Assembly (NCBI RefSeq): GCF_018263855.1
Contig: NZ_CP073318.1
Coordinates: 9,610,001 to 9,674,000, forward strand
From: Kutzneria sp. CA-103260
Lineage (GTDB): Bacteria; Actinomycetota; Actinomycetes; Mycobacteriales; Pseudonocardiaceae
Reading direction: 5' to 3'
DNA: 64,000 bases
Shown here: positions 51,926 to 60,092 of the stretch, piece after piece
How positions within the stretch are numbered: position 1 is the first letter of the stretch
How the letters are laid out: every line of letters starts with the position of its first letter
Notes under the pieces: model-generated
The model's database searches: none
What the model was told of the DNA's origin: nothing
The model's input: the letters and a program-made list of their open reading frames with translations, nothing else
Position numbers and translations under genes: made by a program

Positions 51926-53367
51926 CACTGCGCCTTTCCGATGCCGGCGTACACCTCGGGGTTGCGGCTGCGCAGCACCGAGCCGCGCAGGAAGCCGGCC
52001 ACGGCGGCCAGCAGCAGGATGCCGGGCAGGATCCAGCGCAGCGGCGAGTCGCCGGCCGTGCCCAGCAGCACGTCGAAGTTCCAGATGATCAGCACCAGCA
52101 CCACCAGCAGGCCCACCGCGGCCAGGGCGGGCGCGACGGTGTGCCGCCACACCGGCTCGTCGTGCTCACGCCGGCGGAAGAAGCCGATCACCGACACGGA
52201 CACGGCGGCCAGCACGAAGACCACGCCCGCCGAGGCCATCGTGCCCAGCCAGCTGAACAGTTCGGTGAACGGATCCCGGCCGGCGATCGCGAAAACCGTC
52301 ACCACGACCAGGCCGAGCGCGGTCTGCAGCAGCGAGCCCGCGGCCGGCGCGCCGGTGCGGCGGTTGGTGCGCGCCAGCATCTCCGGCAGCACGCCCTCGC
52401 GTCCGAGCGCGAAGAAGTAGCGGGCGATCGCGTTGTGGAAGCTCAGCAGCGACGCGAACTGGCTGGTCAGGAACAGCACGTAGGCGACGTCGGAGAACAT
52501 GTTCCCGAGCCGCTGCGCGTTCAAGCCGAACAACAGACCCGGCCCCTGCGACTGGGCGGCGCCGACGATTTGCGCCGCGCCGGCCGCGTCAGCCATCGCG
52601 AGCGCCGACACGGTGTACAGCACGGCGGTCAGCAGCACCGCGAGGTACGTCGCGCGGGCGACTGTCTTGCGAGGATCACGCACCTCTTCGCTGTAGGTCG
52701 CCGCGCCCTCGAAGCCGGTGAACACGGCGATCGAGAACGCGAACACGGCGCCGACGCCGGTCGTGAACAGGCTGCTCGGCGCGAGCGGCGTCAGTGACGG
52801 CGCACCGCCGCCGGCGGGCGAGCCGAGCAGTGCCACGTCCGTCACCACGATCACGGCGCACTCCAGCAGGAGCAGCACCCCGAGCACCTTGGCGTTCAGG
52901 TCCACCCGCAGCACACCGAGCCCGCCGACGACCAGCGCGCACACGATCGCCCACAGCCACCACGGCGTGTCCAGTCCGAGCAGCGGGTTCAGCCAGTTCG
53001 ACAGCGACCAGCCGAACAGGCCGTACACGCTGATCTGGATGGCGTTGTACGCGACGAGCGCGACGAACGAGATGGCGACACCGCTGGAGCGGCCGAGGCC
53101 GTTCACGACGTACGGGTAGAACGCGCCGGCCCCGGTGATGTACCGGCTCATCGCGGCGTAGCCGACGGCGAACAGCGCCAGCACCGGGGCCAGCAGCACG
53201 AACGACAGCGGCACGCCGACGATGCCGGTCACCGCGTAGGTCGCGGTCACGCCGCCGGCGATCGCGTACAGCGGTCCGGACGCGCCGACGACGAAGAACA
53301 GAATTTGCACTACGCCAAGGCGTGGCCGGGCAAGGCCGCGTTCGCGCAGCGGTGTTCTGGTAGCCAC
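51925..53367 (-). CDS. APC-family amino acid/polyamine permease
   Basis: 480 aa, 12 membrane segments. Starts LGVVQILFFVVGASGPLYAI, the family's first helix, and contains VFAFSIAVFTGFEGAATYSE with EEVRDPRKTVARATY, the APC consensus after helix 6, then FHNAIARYFFALGREGVLPE. Proton-coupled uptake or exchange of amino acids or amines. GTG at 53367 with GGGGAGA upstream; the frame is open to 53427 but the added part is not family-like. Confidence 0.92.
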   Translation of the reverse strand: MATRTPLRERGLARPRLGVVQILFFVVGASGPLYAIAGGVTATYAVTGIVGVPLSFVLLAPVLALFAVGYAAMSRYITGAGAFYPYVVNGLGRSSGVAISFVALVAYNAIQISVYGLFGWSLSNWLNPLLGLDTPWWLWAIVCALVVGGLGVLRVDLNAKVLGVLLLLECAVIVVTDVALLGSPAGGGAPSLTPLAPSSLFTTGVGAVFAFSIAVFTGFEGAATYSEEVRDPRKTVARATYLAVLLTAVLYTVSALAMADAAGAAQIVGAAQSQGPGLLFGLNAQRLGNMFSDVAYVLFLTSQFASLLSFHNAIARYFFALGREGVLPEMLARTNRRTGAPAAGSLLQTALGLVVVTVFAIAGRDPFTELFSWLGTMASAGVVFVLAAVSVSVIGFFRRREHDEPVWRHTVAPALAAVGLLVVLVLIIWNFDVLLGTAGDSPLRWILPGILLLAAVAGFLRGSVLRSRNPEVYAGIGKAQ

Positions 53368-53457
53368 CGACGTTTCTCCCCAGGGCAGACATCCCACCAA
53401 CGGCGGCCGATGGTAGCCATTCGACACCGGTTCTCCTAGCCGCTAGTTTTGCCCGTC

Positions 53458-54111
53458 GTGGCCCCTGCGAACTCCCGTCCGCCGCTGGTGGAGGCCCTCT
53501 TCTTCCTCGCGCACGACGAGTTCACGGGAAAGCCGCAGGTGGCGCGGCCGTCACTGGAGATCTGTTTGATCGGTGCAATTTTTTGTGACCTATTGTTCAC
53601 CGGGCGGATATCGGTCAACGACGGTGGCCCCGAGGCCACGGGGAAAAGCGGTCACGGTGATCGAGCGTCGGTCGCGGTGCTGGCGGAGATCGCCGCCGAG
53701 CCGGTCGGCTACCCGCTGCGGGAGTGGATCGACCACCTGCGGCCGACGGTCGTGGACATGGTCGTGGACCAGCTCGCCGACGCCGGCCTGGTCACCCGGA
53801 TCAGCGAGCGGGCCCTGCTCCGCCGCACGCACCGCTACCCGCCGACCGACGTGCTGGTCGCGGCGGCCGGCCTGACCGAGATCCGGGCCGCGGTGCTGGG
53901 GCCGACCGGCCCGGACGTCTACAACGTGAGCCTCGCGCTACTGGCCTGGCAGCTCGGCCTGGACGACGTGTGCGAGCCGCAGGTGGACCGGCGGATGCTG
54001 CGGTCGTGGCTGGACCGCGCGGCCAAGCCGATGCCGCCGGCGGCGACCGAGGTGCTCGCGGCCGTGGAGGCCGCGATCGCCGCCTCGGTGTACGGCGGCG
54101 AGCGCCGCTGA
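53458..54111 (+). CDS. GOLPH3/VPS74-like family protein
   Basis: 217 aa. Bacterial GOLPH3-like pattern: PPLVEALFFLAHDEFTGKP, LEICLIGAIFCDLLFTGRIS, VLAEIAAEPVGYPLREWIDH, LADAGLVTR, LLRRTHRYPPTDVLVAAAGL. The eukaryotic relatives bind phosphatidylinositol-4-phosphate; actinobacterial members are common but of unknown function, possibly peripheral membrane proteins. GTG at 53458; no ribosome-binding site, so possibly leaderless. The xylulokinase gene follows 40 nt later on the same strand. Confidence 0.85.
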   Translation: MAPANSRPPLVEALFFLAHDEFTGKPQVARPSLEICLIGAIFCDLLFTGRISVNDGGPEATGKSGHGDRASVAVLAEIAAEPVGYPLREWIDHLRPTVVDMVVDQLADAGLVTRISERALLRRTHRYPPTDVLVAAAGLTEIRAAVLGPTGPDVYNVSLALLAWQLGLDDVCEPQVDRRMLRSWLDRAAKPMPPAATEVLAAVEAAIAASVYGGERR

Positions 54112-54151
54112 CGTCTTCCGCCCGGACCGCCGCTCAGGTTGGATCGGGGAC

Positions 54152-55552
54152 GTGACCTTGGTGATCGGTGTCGACTCGTCAACGCAGTCGACAAAAGCGC
54201 TGGTGGTCGAGGCCGAGACCGGCCGTGTGCTGGGCGAGGGCCGGTCGCCGCATCCCGAAGGCACCGAGGTCGACCCGCACGCGTGGCAGGTGGCCTGCAC
54301 GCGCGCGATGTCGGCGGCCCGCGCGAACGTGCCGGGGCCGATCGCCGCCATCGCGGTCGCCGGACAGCAGCACGGCATGGTGACCGTGGACGCCGACGGC
54401 GAGCCGGTGCGGCCGGCGCTGCTGTGGAACGACACGAGGTCGGCGGCCGAAACCGAGCAGCTCGTGCACAAACACGGCGCCTACCGGTTGGCCGAACTGA
54501 CCGGATCGGTGCCGGTGCCGAGCTTCACCGTGACGAAACTGGCCTGGCTGGCCGAGCACGAGCCCGAGGCCGCGGACCGGGTGGCCCGCGTGCTGCTGCC
54601 GCACGACTGGGTGAGCTGGACGCTGTCCGAGCCAGGCACGGAGCCGGCGACCGACCGTGGCGACGCGTCCGGCACCGGCTACTTCTCGCCTCGTGCCGGC
54701 GAATGGCTGCCCGACCTGCTGTCCGATGCCTTCGGCGGCCGCGCTCCCGCGCTGCCCCGGCTGCTGGGCCCGGCCGAGGCCGGCGGCCGCACCAAGGAGG
54801 GCACCCTGGTGGCGGCCGGCACCGGGGACAACATGGGCGCCGCCCTCGGCCTCAACGCCGGGCCTGGTGATGTCGTCGTGTCGCTGGGCACCTCCGGCAC
54901 GGTCTTCGCCGTCACCGAGCAGGGCAGCGCCGATCCGACCGGGTTCGTCGCCGGTTTCTGCGACGCCACTGGCCGCTACCTGCCGCTCGTCTGCACGCTC
55001 AACGCCGCGCGGGTGCTGACCACGACCGCGACGCTGCTCGGCACCGATCTCGCCGGCCTGGACGAGTTGGCGCTGCGGGCCGAGCCGGGATCCGGCGGCC
55101 TGGTGTTCGTGCCCTACCTGGACGGCGAGCGGACGCCCAACCTGCCGGACGCCTCGGGCACGCTGACCGGGATCCGGCGCGGCAACCTCACCCCGGAGAA
55201 CGTGGCGCGATCCGCGGTCGAGGGCATGCTGTGCGGCCTGGCCGACGGGCTCGCCGAGCTGCGCCGGGTTGGCGTGCAGGCCCGGCGGGTACTGCTCATC
55301 GGTGGGGCGGCGCGGTCGGCGGCTGTGCAGGCGGTCGCGTCCGGGCTGTTCGACGCGCCGGTCGAGGTGCCCGAGCCCGCTGAGTACGTGGCGTTGGGCG
55401 CGGCCCGGCAGGCGGCGTGGGCGCTGTCCGGCGCGGCGGAGCCGCCGGACTGGCGGGTCCATGGCGAGGGACTGGCCGCCACCGACGGCGGCGCCGCGGT
55501 GCGCACCGCCTACACGGCGGCTGTCGCGCAGCTCCACGGGCCCGTAGGCTAG
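54152..55552 (+). CDS. xylB: Xylulokinase
   Basis: 466 aa FGGY-family kinase. Phosphorylates D-xylulose to xylulose-5-phosphate. ATP site I: VIGVDSSTQSTKALVVEAET; GQQHGMVTVDADG (typical of xylulokinases), LLWNDTRSAAET; second domain GTGDNMGAALGLNAGPGDVV, VSLGTSGTVF; adenosine region VLLIGGAARSAAVQAVASGL. GTG start. No xylose isomerase or regulator is adjacent; upstream neighbour is the GOLPH3-like gene. Confidence 0.93.
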   Translation: MTLVIGVDSSTQSTKALVVEAETGRVLGEGRSPHPEGTEVDPHAWQVACTRAMSAARANVPGPIAAIAVAGQQHGMVTVDADGEPVRPALLWNDTRSAAETEQLVHKHGAYRLAELTGSVPVPSFTVTKLAWLAEHEPEAADRVARVLLPHDWVSWTLSEPGTEPATDRGDASGTGYFSPRAGEWLPDLLSDAFGGRAPALPRLLGPAEAGGRTKEGTLVAAGTGDNMGAALGLNAGPGDVVVSLGTSGTVFAVTEQGSADPTGFVAGFCDATGRYLPLVCTLNAARVLTTTATLLGTDLAGLDELALRAEPGSGGLVFVPYLDGERTPNLPDASGTLTGIRRGNLTPENVARSAVEGMLCGLADGLAELRRVGVQARRVLLIGGAARSAAVQAVASGLFDAPVEVPEPAEYVALGAARQAAWALSGAAEPPDWRVHGEGLAATDGGAAVRTAYTAAVAQLHGPVG

Positions 55553-55578
55553 GTGATCAATAGGCGAGGAGGCGGTTC

Positions 55579-55812
55579 ATGGCCCGGGTGACCACGTTCG
55601 TCACCATGCTGATGTTCAGCGTGTGGTTCGCGGGCACCGCCGTGGCGCAGACCGACACACCGCCGCCCGGACCGTCGCTGAACCCGCCGCAGAACGCGGG
55701 CCTTGGCGACGACGCCCGGCAGCGGCTGATCCTCGGCGTGATCGCGGTCGTGCTGGCCGCGGTCGTCTGGTACGGCCGGCGGACGCGCAAGAAGCGGCAG
55801 AAGAGCGGCTGA
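55579..55812 (+). CDS. Small secreted or membrane protein, function unknown
   Basis: 77 aa. Signal-like first helix (~5-23, ending AVAQT), a short Pro/Asp-rich outer loop (DTPPPGPSLNPPQNAGLGDD), a membrane helix (~47-63 LILGVIAVVLAAVVWYG) and a basic tail (RRTRKKRQKSG), which would be inside. No family recognised. ATG with AGGAGG upstream; 26 nt after xylB. Confidence 0.7.
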   Translation: MARVTTFVTMLMFSVWFAGTAVAQTDTPPPGPSLNPPQNAGLGDDARQRLILGVIAVVLAAVVWYGRRTRKKRQKSG

Positions 55813-56002
55813 TCCGAATTCCCACGATGTGGGACAGCTGACCGTCCGCCGACGATTTCATGATCATCGGCCCGGGGGTGGCTACAGCCAGGCATAACTT
55901 CCGGGGCCGCACTGCACCGTTCGTCGCAATATCGGTGCCGGCTGGCCCTGAAGGGACGAAAGTTAAGCGAGTCACTAGCACGCTTGGTGCAGGATTGTCT
56001 GG

Positions 56003-57196
56003 GTGAGCCACCCGAAGGCGACCTGCCGTTCATCCGTTGAGCGGTACTCGGATGCCCTGGTGAGCCTCTCCCGGAGCATCCACGCCGAGCCCGAGCTGGC
56101 CTACCGCGAGCACCGCAGCGCCGCGAAGGTCGCCGACCTCGCCGAGCGCGAGGGCTTCCAGGTGGAGCGGGGCGTCGCCGGCCTGGACACCGCCTTCACC
56201 GCCACCTACGGCAGCGGCGACCTGGTCATCGGCCTGTGCGCCGAGTACGACGCGCTGCCCGAGGTCGGCCACGCCTGCGGCCACAACATCATCGCGGCCG
56301 CGTCCACCGGGGCCGCCATCGCGCTGCGCGACGTGGCGGACGATCTGGGTGTGACGGTCAAGCTCGTGGGCACTCCGGCCGAGGAGTCCGGCGGTGGCAA
56401 GGTCCAACTGTTGGAACGCGGCGTGTTCGACGACGTCGCGTTGGCGATGATGGTGCACCCGGCGCCGTACGAGGCGGTCGCGTCGCCCTCGCTGGCCATC
56501 ACCGACCTCGAGGTCGAGTACACCGGCCGGGCATCGCACGCGGCCGCCGCTCCGGAGTTGGGCGTGAACGCGGCCGACGCGCTGACCATCGCACAGGTCG
56601 CCATCGGGCTGCTCAGGCAGCACCTGGAGCCGAAGCAGATGGTGCACGGCATCGTGACGCACGGCGGCGCCGCGCCCAACATCGTGCCCGCAGTGGCCTC
56701 TGCCCAGTTCTACCTGCGTGCGGAAAACTATTCGTCGTTGCAGCGCCTGGTCGACCGGATTCAGGGCTGCTTCACCGCCGGCGCCGTCGGCACCGGGTGC
56801 ACGCACGAGGTCAAGGAGATCTCGGCCGTGTACGCGGAGCTGGCGCCGGACCCCTGGCTGGCCTCCGCGTACCGCGAGGCCGTGACGGAACTCGGCCGTG
56901 CGCCGATGAGTCCTTCCGACGAGCTGCTTCGCCTGACCGGCAGCACCGACATGGGCAACGTCACCCGAGCGTTGCCCGGTATCCACCCATCAATCGCGAT
57001 CGACTGCGGAGACGCGGTGAACCACCAGCCGGAGTTCGCCGCCGCCTGTGCCACGCCGAGCGGGGACCGTGCCGTGTTGGACGGCGCGCTCGCGCTGGCG
57101 TGGACAGCGGTGGCCGCCGCGACCGATCCCGCTCAGCGGGAACGGTTGCTGGCCGGCGCCGGTAGCCGCGTGGCCCGCGCTGGAGGTGCGGCGTGA
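56003..57196 (+). CDS. M20-family amidohydrolase (AbgB-like)
   Basis: 397 aa. M20D-type metal site: AEYDALPEVGHACGHN, EES in GTPAEESGGGK, and lid/dimer domain ~175-290. The order and ELAYREHRSAAKVADL start resemble p-aminobenzoyl-glutamate hydrolase subunit B and related amide hydrolases. GTG start. Overlaps the next M20 gene by 4 nt; two M20 genes in tandem recall the AbgA/AbgB heterodimer, though both here have complete-looking metal sites. Confidence 0.88.
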   Translation: MSHPKATCRSSVERYSDALVSLSRSIHAEPELAYREHRSAAKVADLAEREGFQVERGVAGLDTAFTATYGSGDLVIGLCAEYDALPEVGHACGHNIIAAASTGAAIALRDVADDLGVTVKLVGTPAEESGGGKVQLLERGVFDDVALAMMVHPAPYEAVASPSLAITDLEVEYTGRASHAAAAPELGVNAADALTIAQVAIGLLRQHLEPKQMVHGIVTHGGAAPNIVPAVASAQFYLRAENYSSLQRLVDRIQGCFTAGAVGTGCTHEVKEISAVYAELAPDPWLASAYREAVTELGRAPMSPSDELLRLTGSTDMGNVTRALPGIHPSIAIDCGDAVNHQPEFAAACATPSGDRAVLDGALALAWTAVAAATDPAQRERLLAGAGSRVARAGGAA

Positions 57197-58485
57197 CCGT
57201 GCTGGACTCGCGGCCGGAACTGCCCAGAGAGGGCGGCGGCCGCCGGCACGACGAAGGATCCGACGTGCTGATCACCGATTCCGGGGTCAGCATGTCCGAC
57301 GTGGCGGATTTGGGCGCCGGGCGCGGCCCGGCCTGGCTCGACGAGTGGCTGACATCGGGTGCGGCCGACGTCGTGGCGTGGCGGCGGCACATCCACGCCC
57401 ACCCCGAGGTCTCCCGGCAGGAGCACGACACCACCGAGCTGCTGGCCGGGGTGCTCAGGTCCGTCGGCCTGCACCCCACGGTGCTGCCCGGCGGCACGGG
57501 CCTGATCTGCGACATCGGCTCCGGCGAGCGCTGCGTGGCGCTGCGGGCCGACATCGACGCGCTGCCGCTGACCGAGGACACCGGCCTGCCCTTCTCGTCC
57601 ACGAACGAGGGCGCCTGCCACGCCTGCGGCCACGACGCCCACACGGCCGTGCTGCTCGGCGCGGCGCTGGCCCTGGCCTCCGCGCCGGAGCTGCCCGGCC
57701 GGGTCCGGCTGATCTTCCAGCCGGCCGAGGAGTCCATGCCCGGCGGCGCGCTCGACGTGATCGCCGCCGGCGCGCTCGACGGCGTGGAGCGGATCTTCGG
57801 CCTGCACTGCGACCCGCGGCTGGAGGTCGGCCGCATCGGCACCCGGGTCGGCGCCATCACCTCCGCCGCCGACCTGCTCGAACTCAAGCTCACCTCGCCC
57901 GGCGGGCACACCTCGCGGCCGCACCTGACCGCCGACCTCGTGCACGCCCTCGGCACCGTGATCACCGGCCTGCCGGCGCTGCTCAACCGCCGCGTCGACC
58001 CGCGGTCCGGCACCGTGCTGACCTGGGGCGCCGTGCACGCCGGCCAGGCCGCCAACGCGGTGCCGCAGGACGGCCTGCTGCGCGGCACCCTGCGCACCGG
58101 CGACCACCACGTGTGGAACGAGCTGGAGCCGCTGGTCAAGGACCTCGTGCAGTCCCTCCTGTGGCCCACCGGTGTCGGCTTCGAGCTGGAGCACCGCCGC
58201 GGCGTGCCGCCCGTGGTCAACGACGCCGAGAGCACCGCCGTGCTGCGCGCCGGCATCGAGGCCGCCCTCGGCGAGGACGCCCTGGCCGGCACCGAGCAGT
58301 CGTCCGGCGGCGAGGACTTCGGCTGGTACCTGGAGCACGTCTCCGGCTCCTTCGCCCGCCTGGGCGTCTGGTCCGGCGAGGGCCGCCAGTACGACCTCCA
58401 CCAGCCGACCTTCATCCTCGACGAACGCGCCCTCCTGGTCGGCGTCCGCGTCATGGTCCACGCCGCCCTAACCGCCCTCGCCTAA
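57193..58485 (+). CDS. M20-family amidohydrolase (AbgA / amino-acid-amide hydrolase-like)
   Basis: 430 aa. N-terminal extension of ~50 residues, then WRRHIHAHPEVSRQEHDTTE, metal ligands in LRADIDALPLTED and CHACGHDAHTAVLLG (Cys/His), QPAEESMPGGA, and EQSSGGEDFGWYLEHV near the C-terminus. Typical of IAA-amino-acid/hippurate-type hydrolases. GTG overlaps the preceding stop (GTGA). The stop codon TAA is the first part of a dispersed 3'-end repeat. Confidence 0.9.
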   Translation: MTVLDSRPELPREGGGRRHDEGSDVLITDSGVSMSDVADLGAGRGPAWLDEWLTSGAADVVAWRRHIHAHPEVSRQEHDTTELLAGVLRSVGLHPTVLPGGTGLICDIGSGERCVALRADIDALPLTEDTGLPFSSTNEGACHACGHDAHTAVLLGAALALASAPELPGRVRLIFQPAEESMPGGALDVIAAGALDGVERIFGLHCDPRLEVGRIGTRVGAITSAADLLELKLTSPGGHTSRPHLTADLVHALGTVITGLPALLNRRVDPRSGTVLTWGAVHAGQAANAVPQDGLLRGTLRTGDHHVWNELEPLVKDLVQSLLWPTGVGFELEHRRGVPPVVNDAESTAVLRAGIEAALGEDALAGTEQSSGGEDFGWYLEHVSGSFARLGVWSGEGRQYDLHQPTFILDERALLVGVRVMVHAALTALA

Positions 58486-58530
58486 CCCCCGCGAGTCCCG
58501 CTCTCGGGCAACTGAAATACAGGTTCGAGT
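58483..58530 (+). repeat. Dispersed 3'-end repeat, full copy 2
   Basis: Starts at the TAA of the M20 gene: TAACCCCCGCGAGTCCCGCT, then CTCGGGCAACTGAAATACAG and GTTCGAGTC. Same order as copies 1 and 3. Confidence 0.85.
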
Positions 58531-58534
58531 CAAG

Positions 58535-58573
58535 TTGTCCACAGCCTGGCGGAGTTATCCACAGGCTGTGGAC
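58535..58573. promoter_or_regulatory. DnaA-box-like cluster and inverted repeat
   Basis: TTGTCCACA (58535-58543, exact match to the high-GC DnaA-box consensus), TTATCCACA (58555-58563) and TGTGGACGG (58567-58575, partial, reverse). GTCCACAGCC and GGCTGTGGAC form a perfect 10-bp inverted repeat with 17 nt between. Lies 42 nt before the DUF559 gene. May be a DnaA titration/regulation site; not an origin by itself. Confidence 0.5.
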
Positions 58574-58614
58574 GGGGGCTGTCGGTCGATGGCCGCCGGT
58601 TGCACCGTGGATCC

Positions 58615-59517
58615 GTGACCGAACTTCCTGACGGATTGCACGGCGCATACCGGCGGCCCGAACTCGAGGCCGCCATCGGCCTGTCCGATCTTCGCGCGGC
58701 CATTCGCGAGGGCCGGCTTGTGGCATCGCACCGCCGAGTGCTTGTGGTGCGGGAGCGCATCGCGGATCTTGAGACTCGGGCGGCGGCGGGTCTGCTCTTC
58801 GCCGGTGACGACGCCGTTCTGACCCGACATACTGCCGCTCGGCTCTACGGTTGCACAGCCGCCAATACCGCGCCGATCGACATTCTCGTGCCCTATTCGC
58901 GCCGCCTCTACCAGAGCCAGGGCCTGGCCATCCACAACGGCGCCTTCGTCGATGAGGATGATGTCGCCGAGGTCTCGGGTCTTCGGGTGCTCGTGCCCGA
59001 CATGGTCCTGGCTGACCTGCTGTGCAGGGGATATCAGCCGGCGGCGCTGGCCTGCGCGGACCAGATGCTCGCCCGGCTCCCCGACGCGGGACGAGCGGGC
59101 TTTCGAGAGTTGGTTCTTCGGCGGATCCGTGAGCGCAAGGACCCGCGCGGCCAGAAGCGGGCCGGGGTTCTGCTCAATCTCGCGACCGGACTGCCGGAAT
59201 CACCGTTCGAAAGCCAGCTCGTGCTGACTTTCTACGACCACGACCTGCCGCTGGCCACTCCGCAGCATTCGATCACGACGATCGACGGCCGGGAACTGTA
59301 CCGGCTCGACTTCGCCTGGCCCGAATTCCGCATCGCGGTCGAGTACGACGGCTATGCCGCCCACGCGGAACGCCAGGAACGCGACCGACTCAGGGACGAG
59401 GATCTCGCCAGGCGCGGCTGGATCGTCATCCGGGCGGCTGTCGCCGATCTGATGACCCCGCGCCGTCTGATCGATGAGATCCGCGACGCGTTCCGAACTC
59501 GACGCATAGTTGCCTGA
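58615..59517 (+). CDS. DUF559 / Vsr-like nuclease-fold protein with AbiEi-like N-terminus
   Basis: 300 aa. N-terminal ~1-110 resembles the winged-helix/antitoxin-like region found in actinobacterial AbiEi-type proteins (LRAAIREGRLVASHRRVLVV, DAVLTRHTAARLYGC). C-terminal ~210-300 has the restriction-like fold: LYRLDFAWPEFRIAVEYDGY (D...E-Y-D), then RLRDEDLARRGWIVIRAAVA. These proteins occur in many copies in actinomycetes; role unknown, possibly defence. GTG at 58615. Its last codons lie inside the 3'-end repeat copy 3. Confidence 0.78.
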   Translation: MTELPDGLHGAYRRPELEAAIGLSDLRAAIREGRLVASHRRVLVVRERIADLETRAAAGLLFAGDDAVLTRHTAARLYGCTAANTAPIDILVPYSRRLYQSQGLAIHNGAFVDEDDVAEVSGLRVLVPDMVLADLLCRGYQPAALACADQMLARLPDAGRAGFRELVLRRIRERKDPRGQKRAGVLLNLATGLPESPFESQLVLTFYDHDLPLATPQHSITTIDGRELYRLDFAWPEFRIAVEYDGYAAHAERQERDRLRDEDLARRGWIVIRAAVADLMTPRRLIDEIRDAFRTRRIVA

Positions 59518-59538
59518 GAGCGGGACTCGCGGGGGTTA
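59497..59538 (-). repeat. Dispersed 3'-end repeat, full copy 3
   Basis: On the minus strand it starts at the TAA of the gamma-glutamylcyclotransferase gene and runs TAACCCCCGCGAGTCCCGCT, then CTCAGGCAACTATGCGTCGA. It overlaps the end of the convergent DUF559 gene by about 20 nt. Confidence 0.85.
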
Positions 59539-59985
59539 GCCGGTGATGCCTCGGCAGGGGCGGGTGCGGAGGTCGTTGACGTAGTCGTCGGGGGCGCCGG
59601 CGGCTTCGGCGGCGTCGGCGACCACGCCGAGGTAGCGGGCCGAGGGGAGGCCGCCCTCGTAGGCGTCCAGGACGTAGAGCCACGCCACGACGGTGCCCTC
59701 GAGGGTCTGGGCCCGCAGGCGGATCTTCTTGTAGAGGCCGAGGGAGCCCTCCCAGCGGTCCAGCCTGGCCTCGTCCCGGGGGCTGACGTCGTACAGCACG
59801 ACGAAGACCTGCGAGTCCGGGTCCTCGACGATAGTCGCGAGCGAGCCCTCCCAGCCGAGATCCTCGCCGCCGAAGGACAGGCGCCAACCGGCGAGCCACC
59901 CGGTCCCCGCCATCGGGGAGTGCGGGGCTCGCTCCATCATCTGGTTCGGATCCATGTTGGAGCCGTACGCGGCGTAGAGCGGCAC
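59536..59985 (-). CDS. Gamma-glutamylcyclotransferase-like protein
   Basis: 149 aa. GGCT fold: PLYAAYGSNMDPNQMMERAP (the Y-G-S-N-M-x-x-x-Q signature), then GWRLSFGGEDLGWEGSLATI, VFVVLYDVSPRDEARLDRWE with the catalytic-region Glu/Asp, and YVLDAYEGGLPSARYL. Cyclises gamma-glutamyl groups or acts in similar amide chemistry. GTG at 59985; a TAGGCT hexamer lies ~10 nt upstream and no ribosome-binding site is seen, so it is probably leaderless. Confidence 0.85.
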   Translation of the reverse strand: MPLYAAYGSNMDPNQMMERAPHSPMAGTGWLAGWRLSFGGEDLGWEGSLATIVEDPDSQVFVVLYDVSPRDEARLDRWEGSLGLYKKIRLRAQTLEGTVVAWLYVLDAYEGGLPSARYLGVVADAAEAAGAPDDYVNDLRTRPCRGITG

Positions 59986-60092
59986 GACCGACAGCCTAGC
60001 GACCGATGTGATCAGGAGTCGGGACGCCGAGCACACGGCGCGTGAGGATGTAAGTTCTAACCGCCCGCGTCAGGTGTATTGGGAGGAACCCG

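Noticed and set aside
58535..58573. Chromosomal origin of replication
   Set aside because: Too few boxes, no dnaA, dnaN or gyrase genes nearby, no AT-rich unwinding region.
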